Below are positions 1 through 5,737 of a stretch of 5,737 nucleotides of DNA, in pieces. Position numbers and translations under genes: made by a program. The first letter of the stretch is position 1. Every line of letters begins with the position of its first letter. This DNA comes from Planctomycetia bacterium (GTDB taxonomy: Bacteria > Planctomycetota > Phycisphaerae > Phycisphaerales > SM1A02): positions 1 through 5,737 of the forward strand of contig SYPI01000227.1 in assembly GCA_005804005.1 (NCBI GenBank), read 5' to 3'. Under the pieces are notes generated by a model. It saw only the letters and a program-made list of their open reading frames with translations, was not told the origin of the DNA and searched no databases.

Positions 1-2
1 AC

Positions 3-404
3 GCCAGCAACACCGTTGGCACCGCTGCCAACTTCGCTTGGTTCATCTACTGCCCAGACGGCATCAGTCTGATTGATGCCACTGGTCCGTTTGCGTGGCG
101 TTCTGCTAACTACCCGACTCCTGGATTCGTCCGGTATGCGGGTCTAGCTGGCGCTTACACCGTGCAGGCGGGCGATGACCCGAATGACCTCTACAACTGC
201 GCGTTCAAGCTTCTCGGAGCTCCTGCAGGCGCCGTCTCGGCGTGCTACGGCGATTTCGATGGCGACGGACTGCGCGGCGGCGCCGATCTGGCCAGCCTGC
301 TGGCCGCATGGGGTACCCCAGTGGGTGACCTCGACGGTGACGGCACCACGGGCGGCAGCGATCTCGCTGGCTTCCTGGCCGTGTTCAATACGCCCTGCCC
401 ATAA
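3..404 (+). CDS. C-terminal part of a secreted dockerin-type protein (paralog A, 5' end outside window)
   Basis: The frame is open from the window edge to a TAA at 402-404, giving 133 visible residues; the true start lies upstream. The first ~75 residues are an aromatic, probably beta-rich segment (FAWF, FAWRSA and YNCAF motifs). The last ~53 residues (nt 243-401) are a dockerin-like double EF-hand. Its loops are DFDGDGLRGGAD and DLDGDGTTGGSD, with Asp at loop positions 1, 3, 5 and 12, and they are joined by the LLAAWGTP linker helix. One Cys precedes the first loop and one is penultimate (PCP end), so a disulfide could close the module. In dockerins these loops bind calcium; whether a cohesin partner exists here is unknown. 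The whole visible part aligns with the end of the gene at 610-2670 at about 60% identity by eye, so the two are tandem paralogs. A strong terminator follows 28 bases after the stop. An internal GTG at 162 is not a plausible start, because homology to paralog B continues upstream of it. Confidence 0.88.
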   Translation, partial: ASNTVGTAANFAWFIYCPDGISLIDATGPFAWRSANYPTPGFVRYAGLAGAYTVQAGDDPNDLYNCAFKLLGAPAGAVSACYGDFDGDGLRGGADLASLLAAWGTPVGDLDGDGTTGGSDLAGFLAVFNTPCP

Positions 405-432
405 GGCCGAGCGTCTGACCTGAGTTTGCATC

Positions 433-468
433 ACCCCCCGGCCATGTGGCCGGGGGGTTTTCTTTTTT
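433..468 (+). terminator. Rho-independent terminator of paralog A
   Basis: A perfect 10-bp GC stem, CCCCCCGGCC (434-443) pairing with GGCCGGGGGG (448-457), closes a 4-base loop ATGT. An A-T pair (433/458) can extend it to 11 bp. It is followed directly by the tract TTTTCTTTTTT (458-468). This is the canonical intrinsic terminator layout. It sits 28 bases after the stop of paralog A and separates that transcript from the gene starting at 610. There is no A-tract upstream of the stem, so it should act on the + strand only. Confidence 0.93.
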
Positions 469-609
469 GCGCGGGAGGCCAAGAACTACAGAAAGACGCG
501 CAGTCTGGGTTTGTTCTAGGGCCAAACACAATCTAGGGTTCTCTGGGTCCGAGTCCGCTGTGGGCGGATTGCCGTACTGCAGTTTCATTGAAAGTGGTGC
601 TGGGACACA
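469..609 (+). other. Intergenic leader upstream of paralog B
   Basis: About 140 bases lie between the terminator and the GTG start at 610. Because the terminator insulates this gene, its promoter should lie here. I cannot recognise a convincing -35/-10 pair, operator or riboswitch. The heptamer TCTAGGG occurs twice (515-521 and 532-538). No strong Shine-Dalgarno sequence precedes 610: the nearest purine runs are GGGA at 602-605, too close, and GAAAG at 590-594, weak. Confidence 0.4.
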
Positions 610-2670
610 GTGACGCGACACGGTCAAATGGTGCTGACGGCGGTTGCCGTGGCGGCGGCACTCTGTGCCAGCGCTGCGGGCCAGCAGTGTGACTTCGCTC
701 CGGCGGCGGGAGCGCTGATCCAGAACGATGGCTGCGACAACGCCTCCGGCAGCGACGCCAACGGCGGCTGCAACTTCGCCAGCAACCCCTTTCAGGACCT
801 CGGCCTGCTGACCGCGGGCAGTTCGCTGGAGATTTCCGGGACATTCGGTTCGTTCGTGCCGCCGGACGGAATCGACTACTCCCGTCGGGATTTGGACTGG
901 TTCAAACTGACCACCACCGAGTACGGAACGATCACCGTGGCGCTGTCCGCGGGTGACCCGGTTACCGGAGCGGAGATGGCGAACCCGCTGGTGATCGTCG
1001 GCAACGGCCACGGAGTCGCCAACCTCTGCGATGTCCCGACCTACGGGGCGTATGGGAACGGCTGCCCGACCACTTTCTCGCTCTTTGTTGGTCCGGGCAC
1101 CCACCTGGTGATCCTGACCACCGACTTCGAAGACGACGATCTGACCACACCGCAGCGATACGGCTGCCAGCACTATCTAGCCCGGATATCACTTGAGCCG
1201 CTGGGGTACGCGGTCTGCGACGGCTCCACTGGTAACTGCGCCACGGCCCATGAATCCGGCGGCTGCGATTGGCCTGAGTGCTGTGAGCGGGTGTGCGCGG
1301 TGAACCCCGACTGCTGCGCGGCGTCGTGGGACACCGGCTGCGCGGCACTGTCCGAAACCGAGTGCAGCATGTTCGTCTACTCCTGCTCGATTGGCCCGAG
1401 TCAGCCGACCAACGACTGTGCCCTGAACGCGCAGCACCTGGGCGCGGAGCAAACAATCGCCTTTGACACATCCACGGCCACCACCGATGGTTTCAACGGA
1501 GTTGCGGACGAGTGCGCCGTGGACATCGGCAACGATCTCTGGTTCGTGGTGGAAGCGCCATCCGCCGGGCAGTTCGACCTCACCGCCTGCGACACCACCG
1601 CCGCCACGGCTATCGAGGTGTACAGCCTGGGCCAGGAGAGTGCGCTCAGTGACCCGAGCATGATGCGCTTCAGCCGCATTGGCTGCTGGTCGGACAACTG
1701 TGGCGCCACAGGGGCCCAGGTCACCGTCATCGATCTGGCTCCGCACGATCACCTGCTGATTCGCATCGGTGGAGTGATCAATCCTGCGACGGGGTTGGCG
1801 GCCCCAGTCAGCGGCAATCTCACCGGCTCCTTTGCCCGGGTGTTGTTCGACACGGGTGCGCAAAAGTTCATCCTCTGCAACGGGCGGGAGCGCAATCTCG
1901 GACTGTCCAGCGGCTGGCTATCGGCCTTGCAGCCCAACCGATGGCTGGCCCAACCGTTCACGCTGCCGCCGATGTCCGGCGGCGCGGGGCAGTGGTCGCT
2001 CGAGGCGGCGCTGGTGAAGGGGTTCCAGCCATCCGGTTGCGTGAACGAGATGATGGGGTATGTGTTCTGGAGTCGCCCCGCGGGAAATCCGCCCCCCAAT
2101 GGTGGGGCGGCGCTAGGTCCGAGCAATTCTTATTGGCTGGGCAGCGGGTCGGTTCCGTATCCGGCGAACTTTGATGATCCCGACGACAGCGCGGTGAACG
2201 CCTCGCACTTGTTCGCATTGGCCGCGCCGCTCGAACTCAATCCGGGCAACTACTACTTCACGGTGTACGCCGCCAATTCATCTGGTGTGCCGGCGAACTT
2301 CGCTTGGTTCACCTGCTGCCCGGGTGGAGTCAGCCTGGTCGATGCCGGCGGTGCCTTCGCTTGGCGTTCGGCCTCGTATCCAGCGCCCGGATTCACGCGC
2401 TACGCACTCCCCACTGGTTACAGCGCGCAGCAGGGCGACAGCCCGAACGCGATCTACAACTGCGGCTTCCAATTGCTGGGCAGTTCGACGGTGCCCGAGG
2501 CGGTCCCTTGCCCAGGGGACTTCGACAAGGACGGTACGCGTTCGGCGAACGACCTTGTGATTCTGCTTGCCGCCTGGGGGACGCCGGACGGCGACCTCGA
2601 TGGCGATGGCACAACATCCGGTAGGGACATCACCATAATGCTTGCCCTGTACGACGAGCCCTGCCAGTAG
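610..2670 (+). CDS. Secreted cysteine-rich mosaic protein with C-terminal dockerin-like module (paralog B)
   Basis: A 686-residue exported protein of unknown function. A signal peptide covers residues 1-24 (n-region with R3/H4, hydrophobic core VLTAVAVAAALC, cleavage probably after ASAAG). A beta module with an 'NGGCN' motif and a DWF strand (about 27-198) follows and resembles pre-peptidase C-like domains. Next comes a cysteine-rich segment (203-252) containing three CC or near-CC clusters and WDTGC. A second beta-sandwich (about 265-414; TNDCALNA, GNDLWFVV, HLLIRIGG) recalls repeats common in planctomycetal exoproteins. An aromatic region (415-624) and a dockerin-like double EF-hand (634-686) close the protein. 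The EF loops run from D637 to D648 and from D662 to D673 and are bracketed by C634 and C685. The start is GTG 610, because an in-frame TGA at 589 blocks extension and the alternative ATG at 628 would lose the basic n-region. No enzyme active site is recognisable; a surface or adhesive role is inference. The next gene starts 54 bases downstream with no strong terminator between. Confidence 0.9.
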   Translation: MTRHGQMVLTAVAVAAALCASAAGQQCDFAPAAGALIQNDGCDNASGSDANGGCNFASNPFQDLGLLTAGSSLEISGTFGSFVPPDGIDYSRRDLDWFKLTTTEYGTITVALSAGDPVTGAEMANPLVIVGNGHGVANLCDVPTYGAYGNGCPTTFSLFVGPGTHLVILTTDFEDDDLTTPQRYGCQHYLARISLEPLGYAVCDGSTGNCATAHESGGCDWPECCERVCAVNPDCCAASWDTGCAALSETECSMFVYSCSIGPSQPTNDCALNAQHLGAEQTIAFDTSTATTDGFNGVADECAVDIGNDLWFVVEAPSAGQFDLTACDTTAATAIEVYSLGQESALSDPSMMRFSRIGCWSDNCGATGAQVTVIDLAPHDHLLIRIGGVINPATGLAAPVSGNLTGSFARVLFDTGAQKFILCNGRERNLGLSSGWLSALQPNRWLAQPFTLPPMSGGAGQWSLEAALVKGFQPSGCVNEMMGYVFWSRPAGNPPPNGGAALGPSNSYWLGSGSVPYPANFDDPDDSAVNASHLFALAAPLELNPGNYYFTVYAANSSGVPANFAWFTCCPGGVSLVDAGGAFAWRSASYPAPGFTRYALPTGYSAQQGDSPNAIYNCGFQLLGSSTVPEAVPCPGDFDKDGTRSANDLVILLAAWGTPDGDLDGDGTTSGRDITIMLALYDEPCQ

Positions 2671-2724
2671 GGGGTGAAGCATCCGCAGCCGCAGGCTTCG
2701 GAATGGGATAGGCTTTAAGCCCCA
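2671..2724 (+). other. Short spacer between paralog B and the transporter operon
   Basis: This 54-base spacer has an imperfect inverted repeat (GAAGC 2676-2680 with GCTTC 2695-2699) but no T-tract, so it is not a convincing terminator. A small palindrome GGCTTTAAGCC (2711-2721) lies just before the next start. An in-frame TAA at 2716-2718 fixes ATG 2725 as the first possible start. The only SD-like sequence, GGGATAGG (2705-2712), is 12 bases from the ATG, longer than usual. Whether the transporter genes have their own promoter or are read through from paralog B cannot be decided. Confidence 0.4.
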
Positions 2725-4074
2725 ATGGCCCTGAAAGTCAGACTGCTGGTCGGCACCGGCGCACTCTTGGCAGCTGGAATCACCGTTAGTGCCGGTTGGT
2801 ACGCGCTGGGCGGTGGAGGTGCCGAGCCCCAGAAAGTACGCATGAGCAAGGTGGCCGATGGGGCCATCGTTGAGACTGTTAGCGCCCCGGGGGTGGTCGA
2901 GCCCGAGACCAAGGTGGATATCTCCGCCGAGACCAGCGCCCGCATCATGGAACTGGCCTTCGAGGAGGGCGCGGTTGTTCAGAAGGGCGACGTGGTGGTG
3001 CGGCTGGACGACCGCGACCTGCGCGCCCGCCACGATGCCGTTACCGCTCGCGCCAGCGGCGATCAGGCGCGTCTGGAGGGTGAACTGGCGCGGCTGGAGG
3101 GGCCGCGCACCACACTGGTCAATGCCCAACACACTCTGGAGCGGCAGCGCAGCCTGTTCGAAACTGGGGATGTCAGTCGGCAGGCACTCGATGATGCTGA
3201 GGCGCGGGTGCGGGACCTCGGGGCTTCGCTGGCGGCATCAGAGAAAAACATTGGTGCACTGCGCAACGCTTTGACAGCCTCGCAGGCCGACATCGCCCGC
3301 AGTGAACAGGAATTGCGTCGGGCCACCATTATCTCACCGCTCAATGGTCGGCTGGTGCGCCTCAACGCCGAGGTCGGTGAACTGGTGATGGTCGGCACCA
3401 TGAACAACGCCGGTACGGTGATTCTCACCATCGCCGACCTGACCCACATGAATGTTGTGGCTCAGGTGGCTGAAGCCGACATCGCCCGGGTAGCGGTCGG
3501 GCAGCCCGTGGAAGTGCACGTGAATGCCTACAAGGGGCGCGTGTTCAAGGGCAAGGTCACCGAGGTGGCGCTGCAGCGCACCCGGGCGTCATCCAGCGGC
3601 GGCAACAGCCTCGATGCCGGCACTTTCGAGGTAGAGATCGCCCTCGAAGTAGATGGAGAGCAGATTCTCAGCGGCCTGGCGGCCAATGTCGAGGTGGAGG
3701 TCGGCCGGGCCAGCGGGCTGGTAGTCCCGGCGCAAGCAATCGTTGATCGAAAACTCGCCGATCTTCCCGAGTCGCTGGCCAGCAGCCCGCACATCGACAC
3801 CGCCCGCCGCGCCGCCAGCGTCATCTTCAAGGTGGTAGATGGCAAGGCGGTGGCCACGGTGGTGAAGGTCGGCGCCGGGAGCCTGACCGAGTCGATCGTG
3901 CTCGACGGATTGGCGGTGGGCGACAGCGTGATCACCGGGCCGTACAAGGTGCTGGAGAAGCTGAAGGATGGCGACCCGGTGGCCGAAGACGAGTCGGCGC
4001 AGGATGAAGAAGTGAAGACAGAGGGTAGTGGGGTGAGGGTGCGCATGGGTGGCGGCGGTCGCCGCGGCCACTAG
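2725..4074 (+). CDS. MacA-like periplasmic adaptor (HlyD/MFP family) of an ABC efflux pump
   Basis: This 449-residue membrane fusion protein should link an inner-membrane ABC transporter to an outer-membrane channel. A single N-terminal hydrophobic helix (about 7-28) anchors it. The first half of a lipoyl domain (about 57-98, SAPGVVEPE to VVVRLDDRDL) leads into an alpha-helical coiled-coil hairpin (about 99-199). The hairpin tip holds R140-x3-L144-x6-S151 followed by L155-D156, the R-L-S pattern that contacts TolC-type proteins in MacA/AcrA relatives. The second lipoyl half (200-240, ATIISPLNGRLV to TVILTIADL) is typical. A beta-barrel (about 243-332) and a membrane-proximal domain (about 333-410) follow. 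The tail (about 417-449) is unusual: acidic, then Gly/Arg-rich ending GGGGRRGH. An in-frame TAA at 2716 makes ATG 2725 the first available start, and a later start would lose the anchor. Only 6 bases separate its stop from the ATPase gene, so the two are surely co-transcribed. Substrate unknown. Confidence 0.93.
   Translation: MALKVRLLVGTGALLAAGITVSAGWYALGGGGAEPQKVRMSKVADGAIVETVSAPGVVEPETKVDISAETSARIMELAFEEGAVVQKGDVVVRLDDRDLRARHDAVTARASGDQARLEGELARLEGPRTTLVNAQHTLERQRSLFETGDVSRQALDDAEARVRDLGASLAASEKNIGALRNALTASQADIARSEQELRRATIISPLNGRLVRLNAEVGELVMVGTMNNAGTVILTIADLTHMNVVAQVAEADIARVAVGQPVEVHVNAYKGRVFKGKVTEVALQRTRASSSGGNSLDAGTFEVEIALEVDGEQILSGLAANVEVEVGRASGLVVPAQAIVDRKLADLPESLASSPHIDTARRAASVIFKVVDGKAVATVVKVGAGSLTESIVLDGLAVGDSVITGPYKVLEKLKDGDPVAEDESAQDEEVKTEGSGVRVRMGGGGRRGH
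4022..4066 (+). promoter_or_regulatory. Possible RNA G-quadruplex and GC hairpin before the ATPase gene
   Basis: Four G-tracts at 4023-4025, 4030-4033, 4037-4039 and 4047-4049 are spaced by loops of 4, 3 and 7 bases, fitting the standard G3+N1-7 quadruplex rule on the mRNA-sense strand. Directly after, GCGGC (4052-4056) can pair with GCCGC (4061-4065) around a GGTC loop, ending 15 bases before the ATPase ATG. The same bases encode the Gly/Arg-rich tail of the adaptor. A role in setting translation or mRNA stability at the gene junction is inference; in a GC-rich genome such motifs also arise by chance. Confidence 0.3.
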
Positions 4075-4080
4075 CTACGA

Positions 4081-4824
4081 ATGATTCAGGTCCGCGGCCT
4101 GCGCAAGGTGTACCGGGTCGGGGTGGAGGAGATCCACGCCCTGCGCGGGGTCAACCTGCAGATTGGTTCTAACGAGATGGTGGCCATCATGGGCGCCTCC
4201 GGCAGCGGCAAGAGCACGCTGATGAACATCGTCGGCTGTCTGGACCGTCCGACCGCTGGCCGCTACGAACTTGATGGCGTGGAAGTTGGCCGGATGGACT
4301 CGGAGCAGCTGGCCTATGTGCGCAATGAAAAGATCGGCTTCGTGTTTCAGTCGTTCGAGTTGCTGCCCCGGCAGGATGCCCTGCGCAATGTGGAACTGCC
4401 ACTGATCTATTCCCGCTCGCAGCTCGACGGGTCTACGCGGCGGAGGCGCGCCGAGGCGGCGCTGGAGCGCGTTGGGCTGGCTGACCGCATGGACCACCGC
4501 CCCAATCAGTTGAGCGGCGGCCAGAAGCAGCGAGTGGCGATTGCCCGGGCCATCCTCAATGAACCGGCCATTCTGCTGGCCGACGAACCCACCGGCAATC
4601 TCGATTCGCAGACCACGGTGGAAATTCTGGGCATCTTCGCCAAACTCCACGCTGCTGGGCAGACCATCATCATCGTCACGCACGAGAACGAAGTCGCCGC
4701 GCACTGCCACCGCGTGGTGCGGCTGCGCGACGGGGAGATCCTCAGTGACTTGCCGATCGCTCAGGATGCGGCCAGCCAGTACGTTGCGGCGGCACACGCC
4801 GGGGCCGCGAAGGGCTCGGCATGA
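4081..4824 (+). CDS. MacB/LolD-type ABC transporter ATP-binding protein
   Basis: A 247-residue cytoplasmic ATPase, full length for this family, that powers the pump. All motifs are intact: A-loop Tyr11, Walker [10 protein letters not shown] (38-46), Q-loop Gln90 ([10 protein letters not shown]), signature LSGGQ (144-148, followed by KQRVAIARA), Walker B ILLADE (164-169) with catalytic Glu169, D-loop GNLD (172-175) and switch His201. The stretch [13 protein letters not shown] after Walker A is characteristic of the MacB/LolD/YknY subfamily of mechanotransmission transporters rather than of nutrient importers. The start ATG 4081 comes two codons after the adaptor stop in the same frame, so no earlier start exists. 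No Shine-Dalgarno sequence is evident, so translation may be coupled to the adaptor gene. Its TGA stop overlaps the permease ATG (ATGA, 4821-4824), a sign of tight translational coupling. The C-terminal ~25 residues (Ala-rich, [12 protein letters not shown] end) are a poorly conserved extension. Confidence 0.96.
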   Translation: MIQVRGLRKVYRVGVEEIHALRGVNLQIGSNEMVAIMGASGSGKSTLMNIVGCLDRPTAGRYELDGVEVGRMDSEQLAYVRNEKIGFVFQSFELLPRQDALRNVELPLIYSRSQLDGSTRRRRAEAALERVGLADRMDHRPNQLSGGQKQRVAIARAILNEPAILLADEPTGNLDSQTTVEILGIFAKLHAAGQTIIIVTHENEVAAHCHRVVRLRDGEILSDLPIAQDAASQYVAAAHAGAAKGSA

Positions 4825-5737
4825 AGTACGGCCTGCACTTCTGGAGTCAGGCGATCCAGTTGGCCCTGTCGCAGATCTGGGCCAACAAGATGCGCGCCAT
4901 GCTCACGGCGCTGGGCATCATCGTCGGCGTGGCCAGCGTGACCGCGGTGGTGGCAGCCCTCAATGGCTTGCAGACCAAGGTGCTCTCGGAGATGGAGTCG
5001 TTCGGCGCCAGCCGCCTGATGATCTTCCCCAACCGGCCAGACAATGTGCCGCGCAATCTGTATCCGTGGGATCGCATCCGCCTGAAGCCGGCCGAGGCCA
5101 TCGAGGTCAAGGCGCAGTGCCCATCCATCAAGGCGCTCACCCCGGTCACCGAGGTGAATGTCAATGTGGAGAGCGACGGCGAATCGATGGAAGGATTGTC
5201 GGCGGTGGGAATCTGGCCCGACTGGCACCTCACCGAGCGCCGCGCCGTAATCATGGGGCGGCCGTTCACCGTGGTCGACGAAGAGAACCAGCGGCAGGTC
5301 TGTCTGATCAACGAAGCGGGCATCAGTGAGTTGCGCCTGAAGCCTGATCCGGTCGGCGACACCATTCTCATTTCCGGCCGCCGCTTCCTGATCGTCGGCG
5401 TGGTGGAGACGATTCAGTCGCGGATGTTTGGCATGAGCGCTCAGGAGACCGAGTTGTTCATCCCCTTCTCGGTGGCCATGAAGTTGCAGGGCGACTTCTA
5501 CTTCATCCGCTTCTCGGCGCTGACCGTTTCGCCCTCCGCCTCGGCCGAGGCCAAGAGCGAAGTGAGCTATGTGCTGCGGCGAATGCGCGGCATCAAGGCC
5601 GGCGACCCGGACACCTTCAACGTGGAAGCCATCGACCAGTACATCGAACAGTTCAACACCATGGCCACGGCCATCACCGCCGTGGCTGGCGGAATCGTGG
5701 GCATCAGCCTGCTGGTCGGCGGCATCGGCAGCATGAA
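4821..5737 (+). CDS. MacB-like ABC transporter permease (FtsX family), 3' end cut off by window
   Basis: The frame stays open from ATG 4821 to the window edge, 305 codons, so the gene is partial at its 3' end; relatives have about 400 residues. The start is supported by the ATGA overlap with the ATPase gene and a GAAGGG Shine-Dalgarno-like sequence (4809-4814) 6 bases upstream. A cytoplasmic amphipathic N-terminus (1-26, with W-A-N-K-M-R-A) leads into transmembrane helix 1 (about 27-48, [20 protein letters not shown]), the classic first helix of MacB. A large periplasmic core follows (about 50-280; [27 protein letters not shown]). The second helix begins near 286 ([19 protein letters not shown]), and the sequence ends at GSM just where the conserved FtsX cytoplasmic loop should begin. 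Unlike E. coli MacB, the ATPase is a separate protein, as in YknYZ. It should work as a dimer with the two upstream gene products to extrude a substrate from the periplasm; the substrate is unknown. Confidence 0.94.
   Translation, partial: MKYGLHFWSQAIQLALSQIWANKMRAMLTALGIIVGVASVTAVVAALNGLQTKVLSEMESFGASRLMIFPNRPDNVPRNLYPWDRIRLKPAEAIEVKAQCPSIKALTPVTEVNVNVESDGESMEGLSAVGIWPDWHLTERRAVIMGRPFTVVDEENQRQVCLINEAGISELRLKPDPVGDTILISGRRFLIVGVVETIQSRMFGMSAQETELFIPFSVAMKLQGDFYFIRFSALTVSPSASAEAKSEVSYVLRRMRGIKAGDPDTFNVEAIDQYIEQFNTMATAITAVAGGIVGISLLVGGIGSM

Noticed and set aside
515..538. Direct repeat TCTAGGG (515-521 and 532-538) as a possible operator or attachment site
   Set aside because: It is only seven bases long, two copies, 17 bases apart and so not in helical phase, with no flanking symmetry. 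It could easily be chance.
385..1173. Long minus-strand open frame opposite paralog B
   Set aside because: It is antisense to a clearly coding frame with a signal peptide and domains. Its protein is Arg/Gly/Val-rich without motifs, as expected for a shadow in GC-rich DNA.
2509..2667. Evidence for a cellulosome
   Set aside because: Dockerin-like loops are present, but no cohesin, scaffoldin or glycoside hydrolase domain is visible in the window.
2676..2699. Inverted repeat GAAGC...GCTTC after paralog B as a terminator
   Set aside because: The stem is only 5 bp with a 14-base loop and no T-tract follows, so it does not meet the intrinsic terminator pattern.
2278..3132. Minus-strand open frame across the paralog B/adaptor junction
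   Set aside because: It spans the ends of two well-supported plus-strand genes and shows no recognisable domain or start signal.
4075..4797. Minus-strand open frame covering nearly the whole ATPase gene
   Set aside because: The plus strand encodes an ATPase with every catalytic motif; the antisense frame is a codon-bias shadow.
4541..5329. Plus-strand open frame spanning the ATPase/permease boundary
   Set aside because: It is out of frame with both the ATPase and the permease, is Arg/Pro/Gly-rich, and crosses the real ATGA overlap.

Overview
The window looks like a piece of a GC-rich, diderm bacterial chromosome, most likely from a planctomycete and perhaps of the Phycisphaerae type. This placement is by recognition only. 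It rests on two secreted proteins ending in a cysteine-bracketed dockerin-like double EF-hand module, and on a CC-rich cysteine segment and an 'NGGCN' N-terminal beta module that I associate with planctomycetal exoproteins. No rRNA, tRNA, mobile element, CRISPR array or replication origin is visible. All genes are on the + strand.

Left part (1-2670): the C-terminal end of one secreted dockerin-type protein (paralog A) finishes at 404. A textbook intrinsic terminator follows at 433-468. After a quiet leader of about 140 bases comes a complete 686-residue secreted protein (paralog B, 610-2670). The last ~133 residues of A and B align at about 60% identity by eye, so this is a tandem paralogous pair of mosaic, disulfide-rich surface or extracellular proteins. 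Their partners and function are unknown.

Right part (2725-5737): a compact three-gene operon encodes a MacA-like periplasmic adaptor, a MacB/LolD-type ABC ATPase and a MacB-like permease, the last cut off by the window end. Gene order matches the split MacAB/YknXYZ arrangement. The adaptor has an N-terminal membrane anchor, a split lipoyl domain, a coiled-coil hairpin carrying the R-L-S tip motif used to contact TolC-type outer-membrane channels, and an unusual acidic then Gly/Arg-rich tail. The ATPase has all catalytic motifs. The permease has the first transmembrane helix, the periplasmic core and the start of the second helix. Together they should form an inner-membrane, ATP-driven mechanotransmission pump coupled to an outer-membrane channel; the substrate cannot be read from the sequence.

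I see no clearly new system. The points most worth a second look are the tandem dockerin paralogs with their cysteine-closed C-terminal modules, the modular architecture of paralog B, and a G-quadruplex motif plus GC hairpin at the adaptor/ATPase junction.
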